Shown here: positions 24,807 through 34,218 of the stretch, piece by piece
Numbering within the stretch: position 1 is the first letter of the stretch
Layout of the letters: the number at the start of each line of letters is the position of its first letter
DNA from: Tamlana flava
GTDB lineage: Bacteria; Bacteroidota; Bacteroidia; Flavobacteriales; Flavobacteriaceae
DNA: 64,000 nt
Direction: 5' to 3'
NCBI RefSeq assembly: GCF_041287255.1
Contig: NZ_JBGGTX010000001.1
Location: 930,001-994,000 of the forward strand
The notes under the pieces: generated by a model
Database searches by the model: none
Told to the model about the DNA's origin: nothing
Seen by the model: only the letters and a program-made list of their open reading frames with translations
Made by a program: the position numbers and the translations under genes

Positions 24807-25898
24807 TCACCCCTTAACATCCAAAGCATCCCTTAAAGCATTACCAATAAGCATAAACGCCATAACCAAACTCATAATGCAAAGGCCAGGTATTATGGCC
24901 AAATAGGGTTTTCCTAAAATTATATAATTGTAATGGTCTTTTATCATAGCGCCCCAACTGGCCATAGGTGGTTGTGCCCCAATACCTAAAAAACTCAACC
25001 CACTTTCAATTAAAATAGCCGCGGCAAAATTGGCTGCCGAAATCACGATAACAGGCGCCATAATATTGGGCAAAATATGTTTTTTAATGATTCTAAAATC
25101 GGTATAACCTAAGGCACGAGCTGCGGTAACATATTGCATTTCTTTCGTGCTTATTATTTGTCCGCGCACTACCCTAGCCACTTCAACCCACATGGTAAGC
25201 CCCACGGCAATGAATACCTGCCAAAAACCTTTACCTAAAGCCAAGGTTATAGCGATAACCAAAAGTAATGTTGGGATAGACCACGTAACATTAATGACCC
25301 ACATAATTATGGCATCAACCTTTCCGCCAAAATAGCCCGCAAGACTGCCCATTAAAATACCAATGACCAATGAAATAAACACAGCAACAAACCCTATAAA
25401 AAAGGAAATGCGTGCACCCACCAAAATTCGACTTAATAAATCGCGACCATATTTATCTGTACCAAAGAGAAAGGTTTTTTGCTTAATAAATTGTTCCACA
25501 GAACTATTCGGGAAAGCACTTAATTTTATTATTTTTTCTGAACCTTCCAATCCATCTGAAGCATATTCTTTATAGGTTAAAACGCCATCTCTGACGCTAT
25601 AATCTGAAATTGGCACTTCGGTATCTGAGTTTTTCTTGCCGAAGAACACTTTGTCAAAAAAACTTTGTTCATTTTTTATTTGGGATGGAACGGTGAGCAC
25701 GGTAACCTCAAACCCAGGTTTTTTGGAATGGATGGCCAAATGCATTTGGTTGGCGTATTGCGAATTGTCTGGGGCAAACACATAGGCGAACACCGAAATT
25801 ATACCAACCAAAACAATGAAAATGAAACTAAAAACGCCCCAAAAGTTCTTTTTAAACTTTTGGAGCGCCAGTTGTTTTAGTGAGCTCGATTTACCCAT
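24807..25898 (-). CDS. ABC transporter permease, OppC/DppC-like
   Basis: Inner-membrane permease of 363 residues. An N-terminal OppC-type segment with the first span (about 20-42) is followed by a periplasmic loop of roughly 100 residues, then the binding-protein-dependent transport domain with five spans and the EAA coupling loop ARALGYTDFRIIKKHILPN. It would pair with an OppB-type permease and ATPases to import peptides or nickel, but none of these lie nearby; it is an orphan subunit gene. It follows prc after 10 bases and is probably in its operon. Confidence 0.88.
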   Translation of the reverse strand: MGKSSSLKQLALQKFKKNFWGVFSFIFIVLVGIISVFAYVFAPDNSQYANQMHLAIHSKKPGFEVTVLTVPSQIKNEQSFFDKVFFGKKNSDTEVPISDYSVRDGVLTYKEYASDGLEGSEKIIKLSAFPNSSVEQFIKQKTFLFGTDKYGRDLLSRILVGARISFFIGFVAVFISLVIGILMGSLAGYFGGKVDAIIMWVINVTWSIPTLLLVIAITLALGKGFWQVFIAVGLTMWVEVARVVRGQIISTKEMQYVTAARALGYTDFRIIKKHILPNIMAPVIVISAANFAAAILIESGLSFLGIGAQPPMASWGAMIKDHYNYIILGKPYLAIIPGLCIMSLVMAFMLIGNALRDALDVKG

Positions 25899-25908
25899 TA
25901 AAATATTC

Positions 25909-28068
25909 TTAGTTTTTTACAGCATCTTTTGTTGCAGCCAATTTCTTTATGGGGTAAGCCATTTTTAAGTCTTCCAACACATTTAAAGCTTCTTCTATAT
26001 AAATATCTTTGCTCAAGCTTTCGTGCCAACGATCACGTTTTTCTTTTAAGTCGGTAGTATCTTGTTCAAAAAGATGCTTTTCATAACTTGTAGAATCGAA
26101 GGTTAAATTGTTTTGATAGTTTGAAATAGCATCAAACTTTTTGGCTTCTTTTTCGTTGGCTTCCATTTGGGCTTTGTACGTTTTATAGTTTAATGAATAA
26201 ACCGTTTCGTCAATTTTGCTTTTAACCCATCTGGCATTTTCTTCAATAAGTTTTAACTGCTCATTATTTTCCATACGATGTTTACTATTTTCAACCGTTG
26301 CATCGTAATCGAAATAATTTTCCCATGGAGTGTACTTTGCCGGAGCAATTTCATCCCAAGGTAGCGGACTGTCCTTATCCTTTTCACCAACATTAATAAA
26401 ACTAAATCGACCAGGTACAGTCACATCACTTTTAACTCCTTCTAACTGAACAGAACCCCCATTGACTCTATAATACTTTTGAGTGGTTACTGCCAACGCT
26501 CCGACATCACCTAAGGAATTGCTTCTTAGCAACCTATTCAAATCATAAACTTGTTGCACCGTTCCCTTTCCGTAGGTTTGCCTGCTCCCGATAATAATGG
26601 CGCGCTTGTAATCTTGCATTGCAGCTGCCATGATTTCGGAAGCTGAAGCCGAAATTTCATTGACCAATATAACCAATGGCCCATCCCAACTAATAGACCT
26701 ATCCTCATCTTCATGAACCTCTGGCAACCTACCATTAGACCTTACCTGAACTATGGGACCATCTTTGATAAAAAGACCAGCAAGATCAACAACTGCCTTT
26801 AAAGAGCCACCACCATTATTCCTCAAATCGATCACTAAGCCTTGCATACCTTCTGCCTTTAAGCGCTCAATTTCATTCTTAACGTCTAGGGATGCATTTA
26901 GGTTATCATAATCTTTCCAATCCGCATAAAATGATGGTAAATTAATTACTCCAAATTTCTGACCATCCTTCTCTACAACAGATGCTTTGGCATAGGTTTC
27001 AACTAGTTCCACAACATCGCGAACAATGGTAATATCTTTTATGGTGCCATCAACTTTTTTTACTGTTAAAGTTACTTTAGTTCCTTTTGGTCCCTTAATA
27101 TATTTAACGGCATCACTTATGCGCATACCTACTATACTTATAGGCAAATCTTCGTCTTCCTGTTTTACTTTCAAAATAATATCTTCAACATCAAGTTCTC
27201 TACTTCTCCAAGCCGGTCCACCAGAAATAAGTTCAACTACTTTAATATAATCCATTCGTTTTTGTAATCTGGCACCGATACCCTCAAGTTTTCCAGACAT
27301 GCGTTGGTCGAAATCTTCCTTATTATTTGGTGCCAAGTAATAGGTGTGTGGATCAAACTCTTCAACAATGGTATTTACATAAATGGCAAACCAATCTTCT
27401 CGGGTTAAATCATCTATAATATCATCAAAATAGATATTAAGTGTTTTTAAGGTAGACTCCCGAGCTTCTTGTTCAATTTCAGCCTCAGTCTTCATAACAT
27501 AATCTGAATTGTTTTCTTTCTTTTGTATTTCCTCCTTCATCAAATCATCATAATTGGAAATGGACGAGAATTTCAATTGCATTCTCCAACGTTCTTTCAT
27601 TTGTTTTCTATTTTTCACAAATGGTTTGTCTTCAAAATCCGTATCGAATTCTTCATTTATGTCATAATCAAATGGTTGTGAAAGCACTTCTTTGTAAATT
27701 TCCTTAACTTCCGCAATACGTTGCAACATGCGATTGTTCGCTACATTAAAAAATGTTATATCTGCAGCTTTTAATTGATCATCAATGGTTAATTTAAATT
27801 TTTCAAAATCTGCATAATCAGACTCATAAAAGTATCTTTTTACTGGATCGAGAATTTCAATATAATCATCAAAAAATTTGGCGGAAAAATTATCATCAAT
27901 ATCCATAGGGTCATAATGTGCTTGCTCCAAAACATGAGTAATAATTTGAACCAATACCTTATCTTTATCTGGATTGCTAAACTTTTTGGTCGTAAAACTA
28001 CACGATGCAAAAGCTAGTAACAACAACAAAGACAATACTTTATAATTCCTTTTCATAATATTTTTCAT
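25909..28068 (-). CDS. prc: carboxy-terminal processing protease Prc (Tsp), lipoprotein
   Basis: Periplasmic S41 serine protease of 719 residues that degrades proteins from their C-termini. Lipobox ending AFASC gives lipidation at Cys23, so it should be membrane-anchored. Domains in order: N-terminal helical domain, PDZ (about 255-345), S41 catalytic domain with DLRNNGGGS (415-422), SASASE (473-478, nucleophile) and YGKGT with the general-base Lys501, and a C-terminal helical DUF3340-like region. Catalytic residues are intact. First gene of a two-gene unit with the orphan permease; divergent from surE. Confidence 0.95.
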   Translation of the reverse strand: MKNIMKRNYKVLSLLLLLAFASCSFTTKKFSNPDKDKVLVQIITHVLEQAHYDPMDIDDNFSAKFFDDYIEILDPVKRYFYESDYADFEKFKLTIDDQLKAADITFFNVANNRMLQRIAEVKEIYKEVLSQPFDYDINEEFDTDFEDKPFVKNRKQMKERWRMQLKFSSISNYDDLMKEEIQKKENNSDYVMKTEAEIEQEARESTLKTLNIYFDDIIDDLTREDWFAIYVNTIVEEFDPHTYYLAPNNKEDFDQRMSGKLEGIGARLQKRMDYIKVVELISGGPAWRSRELDVEDIILKVKQEDEDLPISIVGMRISDAVKYIKGPKGTKVTLTVKKVDGTIKDITIVRDVVELVETYAKASVVEKDGQKFGVINLPSFYADWKDYDNLNASLDVKNEIERLKAEGMQGLVIDLRNNGGGSLKAVVDLAGLFIKDGPIVQVRSNGRLPEVHEDEDRSISWDGPLVILVNEISASASEIMAAAMQDYKRAIIIGSRQTYGKGTVQQVYDLNRLLRSNSLGDVGALAVTTQKYYRVNGGSVQLEGVKSDVTVPGRFSFINVGEKDKDSPLPWDEIAPAKYTPWENYFDYDATVENSKHRMENNEQLKLIEENARWVKSKIDETVYSLNYKTYKAQMEANEKEAKKFDAISNYQNNLTFDSTSYEKHLFEQDTTDLKEKRDRWHESLSKDIYIEEALNVLEDLKMAYPIKKLAATKDAVKN

Positions 28069-28234
28069 CTAATCAAATTTTATAGCTTCTATAAAGCCCA
28101 ACATAATAAGTTACTAAAATAAAAGAAAAAACTATGCCATTAAGGTGAATTGCCGCTAATTTTTTGTTAAAGAAAGGAAATTGGCTGTTTACTGACGAAA
28201 TTATGTATTTTAGCGATGATTTTTAAACCTAAAA

Positions 28235-29008
28235 ATGACGAAGAAGCCTCTTATTCTTGTTACCAATGATGATGGCATTAGTGCCCCGGGCATTAGAACA
28301 CTTATTTCCATAATGAATACCATAGGTGATGTTGTGGTGGTTGCACCCAACAGCGCACAAAGTGCTATGGGCCATGCCATTACACTAAACTCTACCCTTT
28401 ATGCGGAAGAAATACATTTTGATAATGGTCCGCAAAAAGAATACAGTTGTTCGGGCACTGCGGCAGATTGTGTGAAAATTGCCATCAGGGAATTTTTGGA
28501 TAGAACGCCCGATTTGTGTGTTTCGGGCATTAATCATGGATCCAATTCATCCATCAACGTTATTTACTCTGGAACTATGAGTGCCGCCATTGAAGCAGGC
28601 ATTGAGGGCATTCCCGCTATTGGGTTTTCATTGCTTGACTATGGGTGGAATGCCAATTTTGAGGCATCAAAACCTTTTGTCAAAACAATTACGGAACAGG
28701 TTTTGAAACATAGCTTGCCCAAGGGTGTTGTTCTCAATGTAAACATTCCGAATTTACCTGCCGAAAGTATAAAAGGCATTCGGGTTTGCAGACAAGCCAA
28801 AGCCAATTGGGTTGAAGAATTTGATAAGCGTAAAACTCCTCAAGGAAAAGATTATTATTGGCTTACTGGTAAATTTGTTAATTTAGATAGTGGTGACGAC
28901 ACCGATGAATGGGCTCTAGAAAATGGCTATGTTTCTGTAGTGCCTTCCCAATTTGACCTCACAGCACATCAATTTATAAAAAAGCTTAAAAGCTGGGATT
29001 TAAAATAA
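28235..29008 (+). CDS. surE: 5'-nucleotidase SurE
   Basis: A 257-residue metal-dependent nucleoside-monophosphate phosphatase. The N-terminal VTNDDGISAPGI (metal-binding Asp-Asp), APNSAQSAMGHAIT, and SGINHGSNSS signatures are complete. Cytoplasmic. It opens a likely operon surE - small membrane gene - lpxB - NlpC/P60 lipoprotein - comEC, with spacers of 8, 50, 6 and 24 bases. Start ATG gives MTKKPLILVTNDD, matching homologues. Confidence 0.96.
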   Translation: MTKKPLILVTNDDGISAPGIRTLISIMNTIGDVVVVAPNSAQSAMGHAITLNSTLYAEEIHFDNGPQKEYSCSGTAADCVKIAIREFLDRTPDLCVSGINHGSNSSINVIYSGTMSAAIEAGIEGIPAIGFSLLDYGWNANFEASKPFVKTITEQVLKHSLPKGVVLNVNIPNLPAESIKGIRVCRQAKANWVEEFDKRKTPQGKDYYWLTGKFVNLDSGDDTDEWALENGYVSVVPSQFDLTAHQFIKKLKSWDLK

Positions 29009-29016
29009 AATAATAA

Positions 29017-29298
29017 ATGAAGAAAGATATTTTCATAGGTATGTTTGTTGGTTTAATTGCCAATGTTATTGGCTTATATTTTACTGCCACTTTTTTGGGC
29101 AAAGGTGATGATTTTACTAAAGTAATTCAAGCGGCAGCAGCGGAGGGCTTTTTAGGAAAACTGATTAGCCTTGGTGCTATTTTAAACCTGTTGGCCTTCT
29201 TCATTTTTATTAAGAAGAAACAAGATTATCGTGCTAGGGGCGTTTTATTAATTACCGTTTTCATTGCCGTTTTTACATTTATTTTTAAGTTGTTTTAA
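29017..29298 (+). CDS. small membrane protein
   Basis: A 93-residue protein with three hydrophobic segments (about 5-25, 47-65, 72-92) and a short Lys/Arg-containing loop between the last two (IKKKQDYRARG). No known domain recognised. Proteins of this size and topology are often found between surE and lpxB in Flavobacteriaceae, to my recollection. Position 8 bases after surE supports cotranscription. Confidence 0.7.
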   Translation: MKKDIFIGMFVGLIANVIGLYFTATFLGKGDDFTKVIQAAAAEGFLGKLISLGAILNLLAFFIFIKKKQDYRARGVLLITVFIAVFTFIFKLF

Positions 29299-29348
29299 CA
29301 CTAATGCAAATTCGAAATAGCTTCAAATCTACTCAAGTTCATATATAG

Positions 29349-30461
29349 ATGAAATATTATATTATAGCAGGAGAAGCATCAGGAGATTTACACGGTTCCA
29401 ACCTCATGAAGGCTTTGCAAAACATAGATGTAGATGCCAATTTTAGGTTTTGGGGTGGCGATTTGATGCAAGCTGTTGGAGGTAAATTGGTAAAACATTA
29501 TAAAGAACGTGCTTTTATGGGGTTTGTTGAAGTGATTATGAACCTCAACAAGATTTTTAAGGATATTTCCTTTTGTAAAAATGATATTGAAGAATTCAAT
29601 CCAGATGTCATTATTTTCATTGATAATTCAGGGTTTAATTTACGCATAGCCAAATGGGCTAAACCTGCTGGATTTAGAACTAATTATTACATTTCACCCC
29701 AAGTTTGGGCATCAAGGGCCAGCCGAGTAAAAGCTATTAAGCGCGATATTGATGCCATGTACGTTATTTTGCCTTTCGTTGCACCATTCTATAAAAAACA
29801 TGGATACGAGGTTACCTTCGTTGGCCATCCCTTAATTGATGCCATAGCCAATCGAGAGCAAGTTGGTGAATTTAAGTTTCGAGAAGAATATCGATTAGGT
29901 GACAAACCATTAATAGCCCTATTGCCCGGCAGCCGAAAACAGGAAATCACTAAAATGCTTTCGGTCATGCTCAAGATGGTTGACAAATACCCGGATTATC
30001 AATTTGTCATTGCGGGAGCGCCAAGCCAAGACTACAGTTTTTACGAACCTTTTATAAAGTCTAAAGACGTAAAATTCATTTCAAATAAAACGTACGATTT
30101 GTTAAGTATTTCCATGGCTGCGTTGGTTACTTCAGGAACCGCCACTTTAGAAACCGCCCTATTTAAAGTACCGCAAGTGGTTTGTTATAAAGGCAGTGCT
30201 ATTTCATACCAAATTGCAAAACGCATAATAACGTTGAAGTTTATTTCGTTAGTTAATCTGGTGATGGATAGAGAGGTTGTAACGGAGCTTATTCAAGATG
30301 ATTTTAACAAAAAAAGGTTGCAAACAGAGCTTGATAATATTTTGAATTCCGAAAAACGAAAAAAAATGTTTCTGGATTATTATGAGTTGGAAAAAGCTTT
30401 AGGCGGAAGAGGTGCGAGTGAAAAAACGGCCAAACTGATTTATGAATCCATAAACTCTTAA
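29349..30461 (+). CDS. lpxB: lipid-A-disaccharide synthase
   Basis: GT19 glycosyltransferase of 370 residues joining UDP-2,3-diacylglucosamine and lipid X to form the lipid A disaccharide at the inner face of the inner membrane. Motifs: AGEASGDLHGSNL at the start, IDNSGFNLRIAKW, YYISPQVWASR, ALLPGSRKQEI and VTSGTATLETAL. Family length normal. It shows the organism makes lipid A. Confidence 0.97.
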   Translation: MKYYIIAGEASGDLHGSNLMKALQNIDVDANFRFWGGDLMQAVGGKLVKHYKERAFMGFVEVIMNLNKIFKDISFCKNDIEEFNPDVIIFIDNSGFNLRIAKWAKPAGFRTNYYISPQVWASRASRVKAIKRDIDAMYVILPFVAPFYKKHGYEVTFVGHPLIDAIANREQVGEFKFREEYRLGDKPLIALLPGSRKQEITKMLSVMLKMVDKYPDYQFVIAGAPSQDYSFYEPFIKSKDVKFISNKTYDLLSISMAALVTSGTATLETALFKVPQVVCYKGSAISYQIAKRIITLKFISLVNLVMDREVVTELIQDDFNKKRLQTELDNILNSEKRKKMFLDYYELEKALGGRGASEKTAKLIYESINS

Positions 30462-30467
30462 ACTTTA

Positions 30468-31037
30468 GTGAATAAAATTGTTTTCATACTTGTTTTATTT
30501 ATTGGTTTTACTGGGTGTAAATCTTCAAAACGGGCTAAAACTGACAGAACCGTTTCTAACGAGATAATTACCAGAAAAGATAATGATGCACCTACAGTTT
30601 TCAACGGTGAAAATTCAGAAACTATTGAAAGCACCGAAGCAGCCACCGAAATCTCTGAGGCCGAACACATTATAGATTACGCAAAACAATTTGCAGGTGT
30701 GCGTTACAAATGGGGCGGCACCACAAAATCTGGAATGGACTGTTCTGGCTTGGTTTACGAATCCTTCAGGAATTACGACATTATGTTACCCAGAATTTCT
30801 CGCGATATGGCCAAAAGAGGCAAAAAAATAGCCTTAAAAAATGTGCTAAATGGCGATTTGCTTTTTTTTAAAACTGGAAATCGAAGAAACTCAATTAATC
30901 ATGTTGGCCTTATTATAGACATTAAAAATGATGATATTGAGTTTATTCATGCTACCAGTACCAAAGGGGTTATTATATCGAATCTCAACGACCCCTATTG
31001 GCTAAATGCCTTTCATGAGGCAAGGCGTATTTTATAG
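30468..31037 (+). CDS. NlpC/P60 family lipoprotein (cell-wall endopeptidase)
   Basis: A 189-residue lipoprotein: signal with lipobox ending FTGC near residue 17, an Asp/Glu/Ser-rich linker to about 60, then an NlpC/P60 (C40) domain with GVRYKWGGTTKSGMDCSGLVYE (catalytic Cys) and INHVGLIID (catalytic His). Such enzymes cut gamma-D-Glu to diamino-acid bonds in peptidoglycan. The start is a GTG 6 bases after lpxB. Periplasmic, anchored in a membrane. Confidence 0.9.
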   Translation: MNKIVFILVLFIGFTGCKSSKRAKTDRTVSNEIITRKDNDAPTVFNGENSETIESTEAATEISEAEHIIDYAKQFAGVRYKWGGTTKSGMDCSGLVYESFRNYDIMLPRISRDMAKRGKKIALKNVLNGDLLFFKTGNRRNSINHVGLIIDIKNDDIEFIHATSTKGVIISNLNDPYWLNAFHEARRIL

Positions 31038-31061
31038 GATATTTTTATATCTTTCCAAAAG

Positions 31062-33101
31062 ATGCGATTACTCAATTTTGCTATAATAAAACTCACGGTA
31101 TGCTTGATTTTGGGCATTGTTTTAGGGTATTACCTTAATGTACCGCTTTCTATTTCATTACTTTTCAGTGGTCTGCTATTAGTTATTTTACTTCTTCTAT
31201 ACGCTATAGCTCGAAAACAGTTTACAAAAACCATTTGGTTTGGAATAGTAGCATTTTTAACCATGATTTCCATAGGAATTCTAACTACTAATTTGCACAA
31301 TCAAAAAAACTTTTCAAATCATTACACAAATCATATCTCTGAAGTAAAAGACGATTCAGAGGCCATTACTTTTAGGATAAGGGAAATTTTAAAACCAAGC
31401 AATTATTACGAGAAGTATGTTGTGGATGTTTTAGATGTTGATGGAGCAAAGTCCTCAGGAAAATCACTTTTGAATATTGAAAAAGATTCACTAAACCAAC
31501 CTTTAAAAATTGACGCTGTTTTTGTGTGCAAAACAAATTTTCAAGAGATGCATCCTCCATTAAATCCGCATCAATTCAACTATAAAAACTATTTAGAAAA
31601 AAAATATATCTACCATCAACTCTTTACCAAAAGAGCATCGCTTTTAGAGGGCCAATCAAACACCATAACTCTTTTAGGAATGGCGGATGCCGTTCGAACC
31701 CACATCAATAAAAAAATGAAACCTTATCATTTTAAAACTGATGAACTCGCGATAATTAACGCACTTTTACTGGGGCAGCGCCAAGACATAACCGAGGAAG
31801 TTTATACCAGTTATGCCGATGCGGGTGTTATTCATATTTTGGCTGTTTCGGGCTTACATGTCGGGATAATTTTATTGATTTTAAGTTTTCTTCTTAAACC
31901 CATTGAGCGATACAAATACGGCAAATTATTCAAAACCATTTTACTCGTTCTGTTATTGTGGAGTTTCGCCATAGTAGCAGGGCTTTCAGCATCGGTTACC
32001 AGAGCAGTGACCATGTTTAGTATTGTTGCTATAGCATGGAATTTAAAACGACCAACAAATATTTACAATACCCTGGCCATTTCCATGTTCATTATTCTGC
32101 TTTTTAAACCACTATTTATATTTGACGTTGGCTTTCAACTGAGTTATCTGGCCGTTTTTGCCATTGTTTCCATCGATCCTCTTTTGTATAAGCTTTGGAA
32201 ACCGAAATATTGGGTAACTGACAAACTATGGCACATCTTTACAGTTACTGTATCAGCACAATTTGGAGTTTTACCTTTAAGTTTGTTCTACTTCCATCAA
32301 TTTCCAGGTTTATTTTTCATTTCAAACCTAATTATTATCCCATTTATTGGAATTATTCTTTCCATGGGCATATTACTGATACTGCTAGCCGTATTAAAAA
32401 TACTACCACAATTCTATGCCGATTTTTTTGGACGGATAATCGACTTGATGAATGCCTTCGTGGGCTGGGTAGCAAAACAGGAATCCTTTTTATTCAAAGA
32501 CATTCCGTTCAGCCTTTTGTATGTATTGGTTTTTTATATGATGTTTATCATGCTTTTCAGATTGATTTTCAAAAGAAATTATTCCAACTTAAAATTCTTT
32601 TTAATCAGCATTCTTTTGGTTCAAGGAGCTTTTATTTATACCAGCTATGCTAAACCTTCAAAGGAATTCATTGTTTTTCATAAAAGCAGATTTAGCCTTT
32701 TGGGAAACACTACGAATAACAAAGTTTTAATTGCCAGTGATTTGGACAGCATTTCAAAACTAAAAAACAATACGGTTAAAGATTATACGGTTGGCAGCCA
32801 TATCATGACTATTGAAGAAGATTCAATCCAACCTTTTTATAAATTAAACGACAAAACTTTTTTGATTGTGGACAGTCTTGGAGTTTATAACGTGAATTCA
32901 TTTCAGCACGACTATGTTTTATTGCGGCAATCTCCAAAAGTGAACCTGAACCGTTTAATAGATTCCATTAGTCCAAAACAAATTATTGCCGATGGCAGCA
33001 ATTATACATCTTACGTGGAACAATGGGAACGAATATGCCAAAAAAGAAAAATCCCTTTTCACCAAACAGGAAAAAAGGGAGCGTTTATAGTTAGTTACTG
33101 A
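31062..33101 (+). CDS. ComEC/Rec2-type DNA uptake channel, without C-terminal MBL domain
   Basis: A 679-residue polytopic membrane protein. An N-terminal DUF4131-type region with spans and a periplasmic OB-like part is followed by the Competence domain, with NALLLGQRQDITEEVYTSY and the signature HILAVSGLHVGIIL, then about eight spans. The metallo-beta-lactamase domain found at the C-terminus of many ComEC proteins is absent; the last ~150 residues are soluble but lack an HxHxDH motif. ComEC moves single-stranded DNA across the inner membrane. Last gene of the surE operon; its 3-prime end carries a terminator for the opposite strand. Confidence 0.88.
   Translation: MRLLNFAIIKLTVCLILGIVLGYYLNVPLSISLLFSGLLLVILLLLYAIARKQFTKTIWFGIVAFLTMISIGILTTNLHNQKNFSNHYTNHISEVKDDSEAITFRIREILKPSNYYEKYVVDVLDVDGAKSSGKSLLNIEKDSLNQPLKIDAVFVCKTNFQEMHPPLNPHQFNYKNYLEKKYIYHQLFTKRASLLEGQSNTITLLGMADAVRTHINKKMKPYHFKTDELAIINALLLGQRQDITEEVYTSYADAGVIHILAVSGLHVGIILLILSFLLKPIERYKYGKLFKTILLVLLLWSFAIVAGLSASVTRAVTMFSIVAIAWNLKRPTNIYNTLAISMFIILLFKPLFIFDVGFQLSYLAVFAIVSIDPLLYKLWKPKYWVTDKLWHIFTVTVSAQFGVLPLSLFYFHQFPGLFFISNLIIIPFIGIILSMGILLILLAVLKILPQFYADFFGRIIDLMNAFVGWVAKQESFLFKDIPFSLLYVLVFYMMFIMLFRLIFKRNYSNLKFFLISILLVQGAFIYTSYAKPSKEFIVFHKSRFSLLGNTTNNKVLIASDLDSISKLKNNTVKDYTVGSHIMTIEEDSIQPFYKLNDKTFLIVDSLGVYNVNSFQHDYVLLRQSPKVNLNRLIDSISPKQIIADGSNYTSYVEQWERICQKRKIPFHQTGKKGAFIVSY
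33041..33080 (-). terminator. terminator of the thioredoxin-pair transcript, inside comEC 3-prime end
   Basis: Stem TCCCTTTT (33052-33059) / AAAAGGGA (33073-33080), perfect over 8 bp. On the minus strand it is followed by a T-rich tract (complement of 33041-33051). It lies 26 bases after the stop of the second thioredoxin-like gene and within coding sequence of the convergent comEC-like gene. Confidence 0.6.
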
Positions 33102-33105
33102 TTTT

Positions 33106-33576
33106 TTAATAATACTTTCCTACAATGTTATCTGCCACAGCCAACCATTTGTCTGGGCCGCCACGCACATATCCAGTACGCCCAAGATTTTTTAAATTCT
33201 TTTTGCCATCAGTCATCATTTCAGGTTTTGCGAAAAGAATGGATGGGTAGCCTCTTACTTGAAACATCTTTTGCATTTGGTAATTCTGGATTTGAGTGTT
33301 TCTATCCAATGCTGTTTTTCTGGGAAAGTCCAGTTCCACCAGAACCACATTTTCTTTCGCCCAAGTTTCAAAATCTGAAGTTTTAAAAACTTCCTTTTGC
33401 AACCTTATACACCAGCCACACCAGTCTGAACCCGTAAAAAACAGCATTAAAGGTTTATTTTCCTTTGATGCAATTTCAAAAGCTTCATTCATATCTGTAT
33501 GCCAAATTAGAGCCTTTTGCCCCCAGCTACTGACTGAAAACAATACAAACAATAAAGTTAAGGTTAAGTTTTTCAC
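33106..33576 (-). CDS. secreted thioredoxin-fold protein (WCGWC)
   Basis: A 156-residue protein with a signal peptide (LTLTLLFVLFSVSSWGQ) and a thioredoxin fold carrying the redox motif WCGWC in FTGSDWCGWCIRLQKEV. This looks like a thioredoxin_7/DUF255-type periplasmic disulfide reductase. Its start overlaps the end of the upstream thioredoxin-like gene by 4 bases, so the two are translationally coupled. Substrate not readable; a paired relay with the upstream protein is inferred. Confidence 0.85.
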   Translation of the reverse strand: MKNLTLTLLFVLFSVSSWGQKALIWHTDMNEAFEIASKENKPLMLFFTGSDWCGWCIRLQKEVFKTSDFETWAKENVVLVELDFPRKTALDRNTQIQNYQMQKMFQVRGYPSILFAKPEMMTDGKKNLKNLGRTGYVRGGPDKWLAVADNIVGKYY

Positions 33577-34130
33577 TGGTTCACATCTTTAAACTGAGGT
33601 TTGAACGCCTCATAATATTCATAAAATTTTTCTTGGGTATCCAAGCTTTTGTGATCATCATTTTTAAACATCTTTAAAAACAACTCCAATTGCGAAGGCG
33701 TTTTGTAACCGCGTATTGGCGTTATAAATTCCCCTTTTTCATCTAAAAAAACAATTGTTGGGTATGCACTAATTTGAAAGTATCTTGCCAAATCATGAGC
33801 AGAATTTCGCTTATTTGCTTTGGCAGGATCGTAATTTGGATTAGTAAACGAAATATCTTTATAATTCACAACCTCATTGCCCTCAGCATTAAACTTTACA
33901 GCGTAATAATTCTTGTTAACATATTCAGCAACATCCTTATTATGGAATGTGTTACGATCCAACATTTTACATGGGCCGCACCATGTGGTATACATATCAA
34001 TCATAATTTTTTTTGGCGCTTTCTTTTGAAGCTTGATTGCCTCTTCAAAATTCACCCAATTAATTTCTTGAGCTAGCGTATTAACACTAACAAAACCAAC
34101 GGCAATAATTAAAAAAAATATCTTCTTCAT
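33573..34130 (-). CDS. secreted thioredoxin-like protein (WCGPC)
   Basis: A 185-residue protein with a signal peptide (FFLIIAVGFVSVNTLAQ) and a thioredoxin domain with the canonical WCGPC in MYTTWCGPCKMLDRNTF and a cis-Pro segment AYPTIVFLDEKGE. Expected to act in the periplasm as a thiol-disulfide reductase. First gene of a two-gene unit; the POT transporter operon ends just upstream, separated by a terminator at 34163-34191. Confidence 0.87.
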   Translation of the reverse strand: MKKIFFLIIAVGFVSVNTLAQEINWVNFEEAIKLQKKAPKKIMIDMYTTWCGPCKMLDRNTFHNKDVAEYVNKNYYAVKFNAEGNEVVNYKDISFTNPNYDPAKANKRNSAHDLARYFQISAYPTIVFLDEKGEFITPIRGYKTPSQLELFLKMFKNDDHKSLDTQEKFYEYYEAFKPQFKDVNQ

Positions 34131-34162
34131 ACCTAACTAAGTTGCAAAAGCTGTTCCGAACT

Positions 34163-34191
34163 TACAAAAAATGCCCCAATTGAGGGGCATT
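34163..34191 (-). terminator. rho-independent terminator after the POT transporter genes
   Basis: Stem AATGCCCC (34170-34177) / GGGGCATT (34184-34191), 8 bp with a 6-base loop; on the minus strand it is followed by a T run (complement of the A run at 34165-34170). It lies downstream of the peptide transporter stop at 34219. Confidence 0.75.
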
Positions 34192-34218
34192 TCGATAAAT
34201 TTTTAACTTATTTTTCGA

